64,000 nt of DNA from the NCBI RefSeq assembly GCF_007431345.1, contig NZ_CP041730.1, positions 2,480,001 through 2,544,000 of the forward strand, given 5' to 3'. Made by a program: the position numbers and the translations under genes. Under the pieces are notes generated by a model. That model was given only the letters and a program-made list of their open reading frames with translations. It did not search any database and had not been told where the DNA came from. This document shows, one piece after another, positions 8,560-16,977 of the stretch (the stretch's first letter is position 1; every line of letters starts with the position of its first letter). Origin of the DNA: Chitinimonas arctica. GTDB lineage: Bacteria > Pseudomonadota > Gammaproteobacteria > Burkholderiales > Chitinimonadaceae.

Positions 8560-9006
8560 ATGAAAATCCGTTCGCTTGCCTTCTTGTTAGCCCTGGCCTT
8601 TCCCCTGGCTGCCTCCGCCTGCGAAGTGGTGGTCAGCAAGGCTTGGGCCAAGGCCACCGCGCCGGGCCAGCCCGCCGCCGGTGCCTATTTCGATATTGCT
8701 TCGGGGCATTCCGCCAAGGTCGTTGCCGTGCAAAGCCCGGCAGCCGCCATGGTCGAACTGCACGAAACGAAAATGGAAGCAGGCGTGATGAAGATGCGTC
8801 AATTGGATGGGCTGGATCTACCGGCCGGCAAGACCGTGTCGCTCAAACCGGGTGGTACCCATGTGATGCTGATGCAACTGAAGGCGCCGCTGAAGGCCGG
8901 CGCCAAGCTGCCGCTGCAGTTGACGGTGGAGCAGGGCGGCAAGCGCCATATGGTGAACGTCGAGGCCGATATTCGCGCCATGGGTGCCGAACAAGCGCTG
9001 CGCTAA
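8560..9006 (+). CDS. Periplasmic copper chaperone PCu(A)C family protein
   Basis: The product is about 148 residues from ATG8560, beginning with a Sec signal peptide (KIRSLAFLLALAFPLAASA) cleaved before CEVVV. The mature part has the PCu(A)C (DUF461) copper site: His and Met in LHETKMEAGVMKM, then HVMLM about 40 residues later. Such proteins deliver Cu(I) in the periplasm, classically for cytochrome oxidase CuA assembly. The frame is open from 8467, but only 8560 gives a proper signal peptide. Its stop overlaps the msrQ stop on the other strand (convergent). No SCO or oxidase gene is adjacent. Confidence 0.88.
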   Translation: MKIRSLAFLLALAFPLAASACEVVVSKAWAKATAPGQPAAGAYFDIASGHSAKVVAVQSPAAAMVELHETKMEAGVMKMRQLDGLDLPAGKTVSLKPGGTHVMLMQLKAPLKAGAKLPLQLTVEQGGKRHMVNVEADIRAMGAEQALR

Positions 9007-9599
9007 TCGCCAGGCATGCGGCGGATTCGCCGCTGCCAAAGTCGAAAACCCAGCAGCAAGGCTAATACACAGGCGTAGATGATAGGCTGGGTCAGGTCTT
9101 TCTTGACCAGCCACCAGTAGTGCAGCACGCCCAGCATGGCAATCGGATAGACCAGCTTGTGCAGCCGCCCCCAGTTGCGTTTGAGCCGGCGCATCATTGC
9201 GTCGGTCGAAGTCAGCGCCAAGGGAATCAGCAGCACGAAGGCGGCGAAGCCGACGGTGATAAAGGGGCGCTTGACGATATCCTTGAGGATGTCGGCCGGG
9301 TCGAAGAACTTGTCCAGCCAGACATAGCTAAGGAAATGCAGCAGCACGTAGAAGAACGTGAACAGCCCCAGCATGCGGCGCAATTTGATCAATTCATTGC
9401 GGCCGCTGAGTTTGCGCAATGGGGTGATGGCCAGCGTCAGCAGCAATAGGACCAAGGTCCAGGTGCCCAGCGAACGGGTGATGAATTCGATGGGGTTGAT
9501 CGCCTGGCCGGACAGCACGATCCAGCTGGCCCGCGCCAAGGGCAGCAGGCACAGGATAAAGACGGCGATTTTGAGCAGGCTGAGCTTGTCGGGTTTCAT
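9003..9599 (-). CDS. msrQ: MsrQ, heme-binding membrane subunit of the MsrPQ methionine sulfoxide reductase
   Basis: A 198-residue polytopic membrane protein (YedZ family) with six predicted membrane helices. Family motifs are RRMLGLFTFFYVLLHFLSY, carrying a heme-ligand His, and LHKLVYPIAMLGVLHYWW, carrying further His residues. MsrQ passes electrons from the quinone pool or flavin reductase to the periplasmic molybdoenzyme MsrP, which repairs oxidised methionine. In most genomes msrP lies directly upstream; here the upstream neighbour is divergent proB, so msrP is absent from this locus. The convergent stop overlaps the copper chaperone gene by four bases. Confidence 0.92.
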   Translation of the reverse strand: MKPDKLSLLKIAVFILCLLPLARASWIVLSGQAINPIEFITRSLGTWTLVLLLLTLAITPLRKLSGRNELIKLRRMLGLFTFFYVLLHFLSYVWLDKFFDPADILKDIVKRPFITVGFAAFVLLIPLALTSTDAMMRRLKRNWGRLHKLVYPIAMLGVLHYWWLVKKDLTQPIIYACVLALLLGFRLWQRRIRRMPGD

Positions 9600-9715
9600 G
9601 GGTTCGGATATCCAGCGTTAACTTATCACTAACAGTTCACCTTCGTCGTTTGAACGCGGCGGTCCTGACGGCATAATCCACGCTTTGTCGCCGTGCCATT
9701 CAAAGGGTTGCCATC

Positions 9716-10834
9716 ATGCAAAGTTGTATCGCCTCCGCCCAGCGTATTGTCGTCAAGGTCGGCTCGTCGCTGGTAACCAATGATGGCCGCGGCCTGGATC
9801 ATGATGCGCTGAGTCGTTGGGCCGGCGAAATCGCCGCGGTGAGGCGGCAGGGCCGCCAAGTGGTATTGGTCAGTTCCGGCGCCATCGCCGAAGGCGTGGC
9901 CAGGTTGGGATGGGCCAAACGTCCCAGTGCCCTGCACGAATTGCAGGCGGCGGCGGCGGTCGGGCAGATGGGGCTGGTGGAGGCTTATGAACGCTGCTTC
10001 AAGGCGCACGGGCTCAAGACCGCGCAAATCCTGCTTACCCACGAAGACCTGGCCGACCGCACCCGCTATCTGAATGCCCGTTCCACCTTGCTTACCCTGC
10101 TGGATCTGGGGGTGATTCCCATCATCAACGAGAACGACACGGTCTCGACCGATGAGATCAAGGTTGGCGACAACGATACGCTGGGCGCCCTGGTCACCAA
10201 TCTGATCGATGCCGATGCCCTGATTATCCTGACCGACCAGCGTGGGCTGTACCGGGCCGATCCGCGCAAGCAGCCGGATGCCGAATTCATTCACGAGTAC
10301 CAAGCCGGCCTGCCCGAGTTGGAAGCCATGGCCGGCGGCGCCGGCAGCAGTGTCGGCACCGGCGGCATGTATACCAAGATCATCGCCGCCAAGCGCGCCG
10401 CCCGCAGCGGCGCCAGCACGGTGATCGCCAGCGGCCGTGAGGCTGCGGTGCTGACCAGGTTGTCCGAAGGCGAGGCCATCGGCACCCAGCTTACCGCCGG
10501 AACCAGCCGGATGGCCGCCCGCAAGCAATGGCTGGCCGATCATCTGCAGGTGAGGGGCAAGCTGGGTCTGGATGCCGGCGCGGTGGCGGCTTTGCAGGAC
10601 AAGGGCACCAGTCTGCTGGCCATCGGTGTGGCGACGGTCAGCGGCGAATTCCTGCGCGGCGAGATGGTGTGCTGTGTGGGGCCGGACGGGCGGGAAGTGG
10701 CGCGGGGACTGGTCAACTACAGCGCGGCCGATGCGCGCCGCATCGTGCGCCTGCCCAGCAGCCAGATTGAAGCCGTGCTCGGCTTTGTCGACGAGGCCGA
10801 GTTGATCCATCGCGATAATCTGGTGCTGTTATAA
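9716..10834 (+). CDS. proB: Glutamate 5-kinase with C-terminal PUA domain
   Basis: ProB phosphorylates glutamate, the first and feedback-regulated step of proline synthesis. The 372-residue product has the amino-acid-kinase core (RIVVKVGSSLVTNDG, VLVSSGAIAEG, IPIINENDTVS, and GTGGMYTKIIAAKRAARSG) and a C-terminal PUA domain of about 90 residues (KGTSLLAIGVATVSGEFLRG). Unlike many betaproteobacteria, no obgE or proA gene is adjacent. It is transcribed away from msrQ across a 116-base gap. Confidence 0.97.
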   Translation: MQSCIASAQRIVVKVGSSLVTNDGRGLDHDALSRWAGEIAAVRRQGRQVVLVSSGAIAEGVARLGWAKRPSALHELQAAAAVGQMGLVEAYERCFKAHGLKTAQILLTHEDLADRTRYLNARSTLLTLLDLGVIPIINENDTVSTDEIKVGDNDTLGALVTNLIDADALIILTDQRGLYRADPRKQPDAEFIHEYQAGLPELEAMAGGAGSSVGTGGMYTKIIAAKRAARSGASTVIASGREAAVLTRLSEGEAIGTQLTAGTSRMAARKQWLADHLQVRGKLGLDAGAVAALQDKGTSLLAIGVATVSGEFLRGEMVCCVGPDGREVARGLVNYSAADARRIVRLPSSQIEAVLGFVDEAELIHRDNLVLL

Positions 10835-10990
10835 GGAATTCTTGGGTTTAAATACGAAAGCGGGGGCGAAAAAAGCAAAAAGCGTTACGGCGAATTCATT
10901 TTTAAAAATGAAAGCTTGCGGCCTGGAACATCCCTATGCACCGATGCCATGCCAATTGCGTAACGCTATCTTTCGTCAGGAGCCGGATCG

Positions 10991-12589
10991 ATGTTCCCCT
11001 TGCCTATCTACGGTCAGCCCTTCCCCTCGCACATGGCCGGGCTGACCGATCAAGGTGTAGCCACGCAGCTAGCGAATATCTTTGCCCGCCTGAGCCGTAA
11101 CGATCCTTCCTTGTTGAGCGTCAACCTCAATGGTCTGCCGCCGGATATCAAGTACCTTCGAAACCTGTGTCGAGCGCTGGCCCAGAATACCACCCTGACC
11201 CAATTGCATTTGCAGGGCTGGCAACTCGGAGATTCCTTGTTCGAGGAGCTGGTCCTTGCCTTGGAAAACAATTTCAACCTAAGTGTGCTTGATCTTTCCC
11301 AAAACGGTATAAGCGATCTTGCTGCCAATACTTTGGCGTTTCTACTCTTTCGACATCCTCGGCTGGAAGAGCTCAATCTACGTGGCAACCAACTGGGCGA
11401 CAGCGGTGCATGGATGCTGGCGTCACGTTTGAGCGACGTTCCCGCCTTGGCCTGGTTGAACCTGCAGGATAATAAGATCGGTGAACGTGGGGTCCGTACC
11501 TTGCTAGCAACCTTGAACCGCAATCCTGGCCTTTGCCATTGCGAAGTCGATTATCCCGACCCATCGGTAGATGGTATGCCTGTCGGCTTGGGCATTCCTG
11601 TGCAAGCGGCGATATCGCAGCAAATGAATTTGCCGGTCGAAGAGGAAAGGCAGCTTTGCGTCCGGATGCTTGCGCAGGAAAAAGCGCTGCATTTGTCCGT
11701 AAAGCGCTATCTCACGAAATTGCAAATGGAATACGATCAGGCGTTCGAGGGGGGCGTTGCAATCGAGGAAACGAAAGACCATATAGCTGGGTGGAGGAAA
11801 AGCCTGGGTATTGTCGAGCTACGTTGGGAAATACTTGATCAGCTCAAGCGACGACTGGACGCCGACGCCGAGTACGCGCGCTTAGGCGGATCCGGGAAAA
11901 AGGTGATCGTGTCGTTCTCGGCTTCGGAATACGACCCCCCTACCAGATCGCGGCTTGTTTGTCGGAACACCTTGGTCGTGCATCAAGCACAACTCGACAG
12001 GCACTGCGCTTGTTTCGGCTATAAAGATTTTCTGCAAGAAATCAAAGGGCTGATCGATTCGCGCTACAGCTGCTATATCTGCCCCGTGCGCTATAGATGG
12101 CGCCTGGCGGCTGACGCTTCGCTGCACCAGTTTTTGATTCGCCTGCAATTCGATTTGCAGTTGCTGGGCGTGCCCGTTTATATGGATGCTGCCGATACGC
12201 GCGGGACCATTGAACGAAACGATATGATTTCCCGAAGCCGGCGAATTTTACTGGTGGGTACACCCAAAGTGTTCCGGTACTGGTCAGGCGAAAGTGTGAG
12301 TATGTTGCCGGATGAGCGCGAGCAGGTTTGCCGCAGGATGGAACAGAATCCGGAGACAGTGAATTTCTGTACTTTCTCCGGGGAACGCAAAGACGATTGG
12401 GTTATGCCGGATTTCTCGCTCCCGGAAAACTGTTTCGATTTTCGAGACCTTGAAGAATATCCCTTACGCATGGTGGATATTTTTCAACCTCATTCAGGGC
12501 TTATTGCGCAGTTTCTCGATCAGAATGACCCCTCCGTGATGGCACGCTACACCGCTGCGCTACGTAAGCACTTGGCGAGGCTCAGCTGA
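10991..12589 (+). CDS. Leucine-rich-repeat protein with TIR-like C-terminal region
   Basis: A 532-residue protein with no signal peptide. Residues about 45-185 hold roughly five ribonuclease-inhibitor-type leucine-rich repeats (examples: LTQLHLQGWQLGDS, LSVLDLSQNGISD, LEELNLRGNQLGDSGAWMLA, LAWLNLQDNKIGERG). A helical linker follows. The last 230 residues begin with KKVIVSFSASEYDPP. They include FLIRLQFDLQLLGVPVYMD followed by DTRGTIERNDMISRSRRIL and LVGTPKVFRYW, which is the layout of a TIR or SEFIR-like domain (strand-helix-strand, a D after the second strand, a GTP-x-x-x-x-Y motif). LRR assignment is direct; TIR-like is inference from motif order. Possible roles are an immune receptor or a translocated effector. 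It stands alone between proB and the acetyltransferase fusion, and starts at ATG10991 after a GGAG-type site. Confidence 0.72.
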   Translation: MFPLPIYGQPFPSHMAGLTDQGVATQLANIFARLSRNDPSLLSVNLNGLPPDIKYLRNLCRALAQNTTLTQLHLQGWQLGDSLFEELVLALENNFNLSVLDLSQNGISDLAANTLAFLLFRHPRLEELNLRGNQLGDSGAWMLASRLSDVPALAWLNLQDNKIGERGVRTLLATLNRNPGLCHCEVDYPDPSVDGMPVGLGIPVQAAISQQMNLPVEEERQLCVRMLAQEKALHLSVKRYLTKLQMEYDQAFEGGVAIEETKDHIAGWRKSLGIVELRWEILDQLKRRLDADAEYARLGGSGKKVIVSFSASEYDPPTRSRLVCRNTLVVHQAQLDRHCACFGYKDFLQEIKGLIDSRYSCYICPVRYRWRLAADASLHQFLIRLQFDLQLLGVPVYMDAADTRGTIERNDMISRSRRILLVGTPKVFRYWSGESVSMLPDEREQVCRRMEQNPETVNFCTFSGERKDDWVMPDFSLPENCFDFRDLEEYPLRMVDIFQPHSGLIAQFLDQNDPSVMARYTAALRKHLARLS

Positions 12590-12644
12590 CTGCCGGATGC
12601 CGAGCTTGTCGCTCCCCTTTGACCCAAAAGAACAACGCTTCTCC

Positions 12645-13742
12645 ATGAATATACGTTTAGCCAGGTATGAAGATTGCCGGCGCATTGCCGAGATCCACGT
12701 GGAATCGTGGCAGGAAGCCTATCGCGGTATCGTGGCCGATGAATTTCTGGCGGCCATGTCTGTCGATGAGCGTGAAGTCAACTGGCAGCAGCGCTTGGCG
12801 GGGAAGCCGGCGCCCAGCACGCTGGTGGCCGAGCTAGCCGGCAGGGTGGTGGGCTGGGTGTGCTACGGCGCCTGCCCAGACGAAGATGCCGTGGCAGGGG
12901 ATGGCGCGGTATGGGCCTTGTATATCTGCCCGAACCAACAGCGTGGCGGTATCGGGCGGGCCTTGCTGCAGGCGGCGCGGACCGCCTTGCAGGTGCCGGG
13001 CGCCCGGCGTTTCAGCCTGTGGGTGATCGTCGGCAACGGCCGCGCGGTGGATTTCTACCGCGCGATGGGACTGAGCGTCGAGCCCGACTCGCGCCGGGCA
13101 TTTTTTGAATTGGGAGGAAGGATGATGGAGGAAGTGCGCATGAGCGCGGTGGTGGGGCAGCCCGCCATCGCCACAGACAAGTCGGCTATTGCCGCTATCC
13201 GCGACTTCTGGTTTGCCGATGGCGACAAGCCGCGCCGGGCTTGGTTCGCCAAGGATGAAACCTTCGACGCCGACATTGGGCGGCGTTTCGGCACCTTGCT
13301 GGCGACCGCCCAGGCAGGCGGCTTGCGCGACTGGCCGGCGACACCCGAAGGCTTGTCGGCTTACCTGTTGTTGCTGGACCAGTTCAGCCGCAATGTCTTC
13401 CGCAACCGGCCTGCCGCCTTTGCCGGTGACGCCATGGCGCTCTACGCGGCGCAGACCGCGCTGGCCGCCGGTCTGGACAAGCACTTGCCGCCCTTGCAAC
13501 GGGTCTTTGTCTATCTCCCGTTCGAACATGCCGAGGACCTGGCGATGCAAGACCGGGCGGTCGCCTTGTTCGGCGAGTTGGCTGCCGAGCAGCCGGCGTT
13601 GGCGGGCTACCTGGATTACGCCCACAAACACCGCCAGGTCATCGCTCGATTTGGCCGCTTCCCCCACCGCAATGCGATCTTGGGCCGCGTATCCAGCGCC
13701 GAAGAAATCGCTTATCTAGCGGAGCCGGGCAGCGGGTTTTAA
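12645..13742 (+). CDS. GNAT acetyltransferase fused to a DUF924 domain
   Basis: One uninterrupted frame encodes two normally separate proteins. Residues 1 to about 160 are a GNAT N-acetyltransferase: IRLARYEDCRRIAEIHVESW, then the acetyl-CoA loop QQRGGIGRALL and NGRAVDFYRAMG. Residues from about 166 are a complete DUF924 protein (IRDFWFADGDKPRRAWF, LLLDQFSRNVFRNRPAAFA, FVYLPFEHAEDLAMQDRAV, HRQVIARFGRFPHRN). At the junction two GGAGGAAG Shine-Dalgarno sequences (13113-13120 and 13127-13134) precede in-frame ATGs, the second just five bases before ATG13140, so a free DUF924 protein may also be made. ATG12597 is an alternative upstream start; 12645 matches the GNAT N-terminus better. Substrates are unknown. 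Confidence 0.87.
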   Translation: MNIRLARYEDCRRIAEIHVESWQEAYRGIVADEFLAAMSVDEREVNWQQRLAGKPAPSTLVAELAGRVVGWVCYGACPDEDAVAGDGAVWALYICPNQQRGGIGRALLQAARTALQVPGARRFSLWVIVGNGRAVDFYRAMGLSVEPDSRRAFFELGGRMMEEVRMSAVVGQPAIATDKSAIAAIRDFWFADGDKPRRAWFAKDETFDADIGRRFGTLLATAQAGGLRDWPATPEGLSAYLLLLDQFSRNVFRNRPAAFAGDAMALYAAQTALAAGLDKHLPPLQRVFVYLPFEHAEDLAMQDRAVALFGELAAEQPALAGYLDYAHKHRQVIARFGRFPHRNAILGRVSSAEEIAYLAEPGSGF

Positions 13743-13764
13743 GGCGTATCCTCAATGCGGCTGT

Positions 13765-16700
13765 TCAAGGCGCCAAGACCTTGATGGCCGTCATCAATTG
13801 CGCATCCGTTTCGCCCTCGCCGATATTGGCCGGCACGGCGATATCCACCGGACGGGGCCCGGCTTCCAGATCGTCGCCGTTGAGGGTGGACAACACCCGG
13901 CTGAATGGCAGGCGCAGGGTCGATCCATCCACCAGTACCTTGAATGAGGTGAAGATCACCCAGCCTGCTCCCGGCTCGCCCACTACCTTGCCCAGTTTCA
14001 TGGCGCGGTAGCCCTCGGTGAAGACTTCGCCGTCGGACAGGGTGATCTTGTTGGTCAACAGCACGGTGGGTTTTTCCAGCGTTTGTTGACCCACCGCCAA
14101 GCGGCCGGGCGCGGTGGGCAACTGGCGGGCGGTGAAGCTGTAATGGCTCTTGCGTGCCAGGGTATCGAGTTCCCAGCTATCGACCATGCCGCCGAAATTG
14201 TTCCGCGCGTCGATCACGACACCAGAGGCCGCTTGGCTGACCGCGTCCAGATCGTAGTGGAACTGCTCCAGCGAACTTTCCCGCATATCGATCAGATGGA
14301 TGTAATCGAGCTTGCCCTTGCTTGTACGCTGCACGGTGGCGCGATTGCCTGCGACCCATTGCTTATAACGCAGGATGTTCTCTTCTGCATACGGGAAGGG
14401 TTTGGCGTAACGGACTTGTGTCTTGCCGTCGCGGCCCAACACGGAGAGGGTGGTCAGCCGGCCGATCTTGCCCTCCAGCAGGCGATCGAGATTGGTGTCG
14501 CGGACGAGGGTTTCGCCATCCACGGCCAGCAGGATATCGCCTGTCGCCAAGCCGGCGGCAGCGGCCGGCCCATCCTCCAATACCGCGGCCAGTTGCAGCT
14601 TGCCATCTCGTTCGTAGACGGCGCGATCGAAGTCCAGGCCCAGGCGGCCCAAGGTGGTGGGGGTTTCGCTGCGAGGCGCGGATAGGCCCGTATGCGAACT
14701 GTCGAGCTCGCCAATCATCAGCCATATCACCCGGCGCATTTCATCGCGGCTGCGTGCTTCGGCCAACAAGGGCGCGAAACGGGCTTTCAGCGCGGCCCAG
14801 TCCTGGCCGTGCATGGCCGGGTCGTAGAAGAAATCGCGCAGCAACTGCCAGCCTTCTTCGAACACCGCCTGCTTTTCCGCCTCGAAATCGACCTCCATAT
14901 CGGCCTGCAGGATAATCGGCCGGGGCGTGCCGCCTTCGACGGGGACGGCAAGCAGCTTGCCTGCATCCAGGTAGAACAGTTCGCGACCCTGCGGCTCGAG
15001 TTGCAGGAAATGCTTGGTCCCGCTGCTGAAGGACAGCTGGCGGGGCGTCTCGCCGGCCCGGTAGCGCCAGACATTGGTCTGGCCGGACAGGTTCGCCAGC
15101 ATCAGCAAGGTTTTGCCGTCCGCCGCGGCGACAAAGTATTGGCTGTCCAAGCCGGTCGGCAGCACGACGGCATGGCGGCGGGCCCAGGCCGCATCCAACT
15201 GCCAGGGCGCGGTCTTGCCGGCTTCGCCGTCCATGCCCAAGGGGGCCGGCGGCGCCAAGCTGATTTCCACGACACGGCCGCCGTTTTCGCTGTGCTGGAA
15301 AGCGCGCCACCACAGCACCCGGCCATCGGCCCGCCATTGCAGGCTGGCCTGGCCGTAACCCTGTTCCTCCGGGCGGAACCATAGCTTCTTGCCGGTGCCC
15401 GGGCTGGCCAGTTGGCTCAGCATCTGCTTGGAGCCGCCGGCGAGGGGAATCAGCGCGACATTGGCCAGCAATTTGTGGCCCAGTTCCACGACGGCGATGG
15501 CATGGCCATCCGGTGCCCAGGCCAGCGGTGCGTCGGCCCAGATGGGCGGCCGGCCGGTCTGTACCGGGCTCAGGAGCTTGTCCTGGCCGGTGGCCGGTTC
15601 GACCAGGCGCAGTTGTTGGCCGTTACGCAAATAGGCGATCTGTTTGCCGTCGGGCGAAAAGCGGGGGAAGGCATCGCCCGCCACCTGGGTCAGCCGGACT
15701 TCACGTTTGTCGGCCAGGCGGTAATGCCAGACCTCGGCCGGTCCGTTGCGAAGGGAGACATAGGCCAGGGACTGACTGTCCGGCGACCAGTCCAGTTGCG
15801 ATTCGGCTGCGGCGCTACGGGTCAGGCGGGTGGCGCTGCCGCCGCTTGCCGGCGCCAGCCAGATATCGCCATGGGCAACAAAGGCAAGCTGCTTGCCATC
15901 TGGCGACAGGTGCGCTTCTTCCAGCTTGTCGCCCAGGGATAGCCGTTCACCGGCCGGTGCGGCCCCGCTGCCATTTAGTTTCACGTGGAGCGGACGGCTT
16001 TCGCCGCTGGCGGTATCCAGCCGCCACAGGGCGAACTCGCGCTCGAACACCAGGACTTGGCCATTGGCCGACAGGCTGGGCCACAGTAGCCGGCCTTGCT
16101 TGAATTGGCTGATCTGCTCCGGTTTCCCGGCCAGGGACTGGCGGTACAGATTCTCCTGGCCGCCGGGATTGCCGACGAACCAGAGTGCGCGGCTATCGGC
16201 CGACCACATCGGCCAGGCGGCACGTGCGCCTTCGGTGGCCAGCCGGCGCCAGGCGCCTTTGCCGCTGGCCGGCGCCAGCCATAGCTCATCCTGGTCGATA
16301 TGGGCGCCGCCGCGCCGCCACCATTGGCCGAAGCCGCGCGCGTTGAGGGCTAGCCATTGGCCGTCCGGAGAAGGGCTGGCCTGGCTTTCGTCCAGATAGC
16401 GCTGGGCCAGTACCGGCATGGGCGTACCACCGCCTGCCGCTACCCGGTAGACATCGTGCATGCGCTGGATATCGTGCGAGACCGAGTGGAAATAGATCCA
16501 GTGGCTGTCCGGTGACCAGCCGCTGGCTTGCTCCGGACGGTCATCATGGGTGAGCCGGCGCAGGCTATTGTTGTCCAGGTCCAGCAGATACAGATCGCCA
16601 TTGCCACTGCGATTGGAAGTGAACACCAGCTTGCGGCCATCGGGCGACCACTGCGGGCGCGACTCGGCAGCGGGATGGGCGATCAATAGCCGCGCTTCGC

Positions 16701-16842
16701 CGCCATCCGCCGGCACGGTCCAGATATCGCCGCCGGAGACGAAAGCAACGGTCCTGCCGTCCGGTGAGACAGCCGGTTCGTACAGCAGTGGCGCGGCCTG
16801 GGCGAACAGGGGCAGGGTGGCGAGCAGGCAGGCAAGACGCAT
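13765..16842 (-). CDS. Secreted tricorn-like protease (PD40 propellers, PDZ, S41 peptidase)
   Basis: The 1025-residue protein starts with a signal peptide (RLACLLATLPLFAQA). Two beta-propellers follow, built from many PD40/TolB-type blades with the repeated SPDGR/SPDSQ signature (about residues 20-630). Next come a helical segment, a PDZ domain (LEDGPAAAAGLATGDILLAVDG) and a C-terminal S41 catalytic domain with GVVIDARNNFGG and ITLSDGEVF, where the Ser before Asp-Gly-Glu is the expected nucleophile. This is the tricorn protease order. Archaeal tricorn degrades peptides released by the proteasome in the cytosol, whereas this homologue appears exported, so it probably digests oligopeptides in the periplasm or outside the cell. 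It is transcribed divergently from phaC across 135 bases. Confidence 0.93.
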   Translation of the reverse strand: MRLACLLATLPLFAQAAPLLYEPAVSPDGRTVAFVSGGDIWTVPADGGEARLLIAHPAAESRPQWSPDGRKLVFTSNRSGNGDLYLLDLDNNSLRRLTHDDRPEQASGWSPDSHWIYFHSVSHDIQRMHDVYRVAAGGGTPMPVLAQRYLDESQASPSPDGQWLALNARGFGQWWRRGGAHIDQDELWLAPASGKGAWRRLATEGARAAWPMWSADSRALWFVGNPGGQENLYRQSLAGKPEQISQFKQGRLLWPSLSANGQVLVFEREFALWRLDTASGESRPLHVKLNGSGAAPAGERLSLGDKLEEAHLSPDGKQLAFVAHGDIWLAPASGGSATRLTRSAAAESQLDWSPDSQSLAYVSLRNGPAEVWHYRLADKREVRLTQVAGDAFPRFSPDGKQIAYLRNGQQLRLVEPATGQDKLLSPVQTGRPPIWADAPLAWAPDGHAIAVVELGHKLLANVALIPLAGGSKQMLSQLASPGTGKKLWFRPEEQGYGQASLQWRADGRVLWWRAFQHSENGGRVVEISLAPPAPLGMDGEAGKTAPWQLDAAWARRHAVVLPTGLDSQYFVAAADGKTLLMLANLSGQTNVWRYRAGETPRQLSFSSGTKHFLQLEPQGRELFYLDAGKLLAVPVEGGTPRPIILQADMEVDFEAEKQAVFEEGWQLLRDFFYDPAMHGQDWAALKARFAPLLAEARSRDEMRRVIWLMIGELDSSHTGLSAPRSETPTTLGRLGLDFDRAVYERDGKLQLAAVLEDGPAAAAGLATGDILLAVDGETLVRDTNLDRLLEGKIGRLTTLSVLGRDGKTQVRYAKPFPYAEENILRYKQWVAGNRATVQRTSKGKLDYIHLIDMRESSLEQFHYDLDAVSQAASGVVIDARNNFGGMVDSWELDTLARKSHYSFTARQLPTAPGRLAVGQQTLEKPTVLLTNKITLSDGEVFTEGYRAMKLGKVVGEPGAGWVIFTSFKVLVDGSTLRLPFSRVLSTLNGDDLEAGPRPVDIAVPANIGEGETDAQLMTAIKVLAP

Positions 16843-16977
16843 GGCGAGTCCGACGGAAGGAAACCAGGGAGTCTAAAGACTAGTCGGAGACAAATCACGG
16901 CCCTGATGCCGACGTTACTTGTTGCAGTGCGTCATGCGGACTAGGCTGAAACCAATCACTTACGCTGGAGCTCCACC

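Noticed and set aside
14083..14685. Several long plus-strand frames opposite the tricorn-like gene
   Set aside because: Low-complexity Arg/Ala/Pro translations without domains, fully inside a well-supported gene on the other strand.
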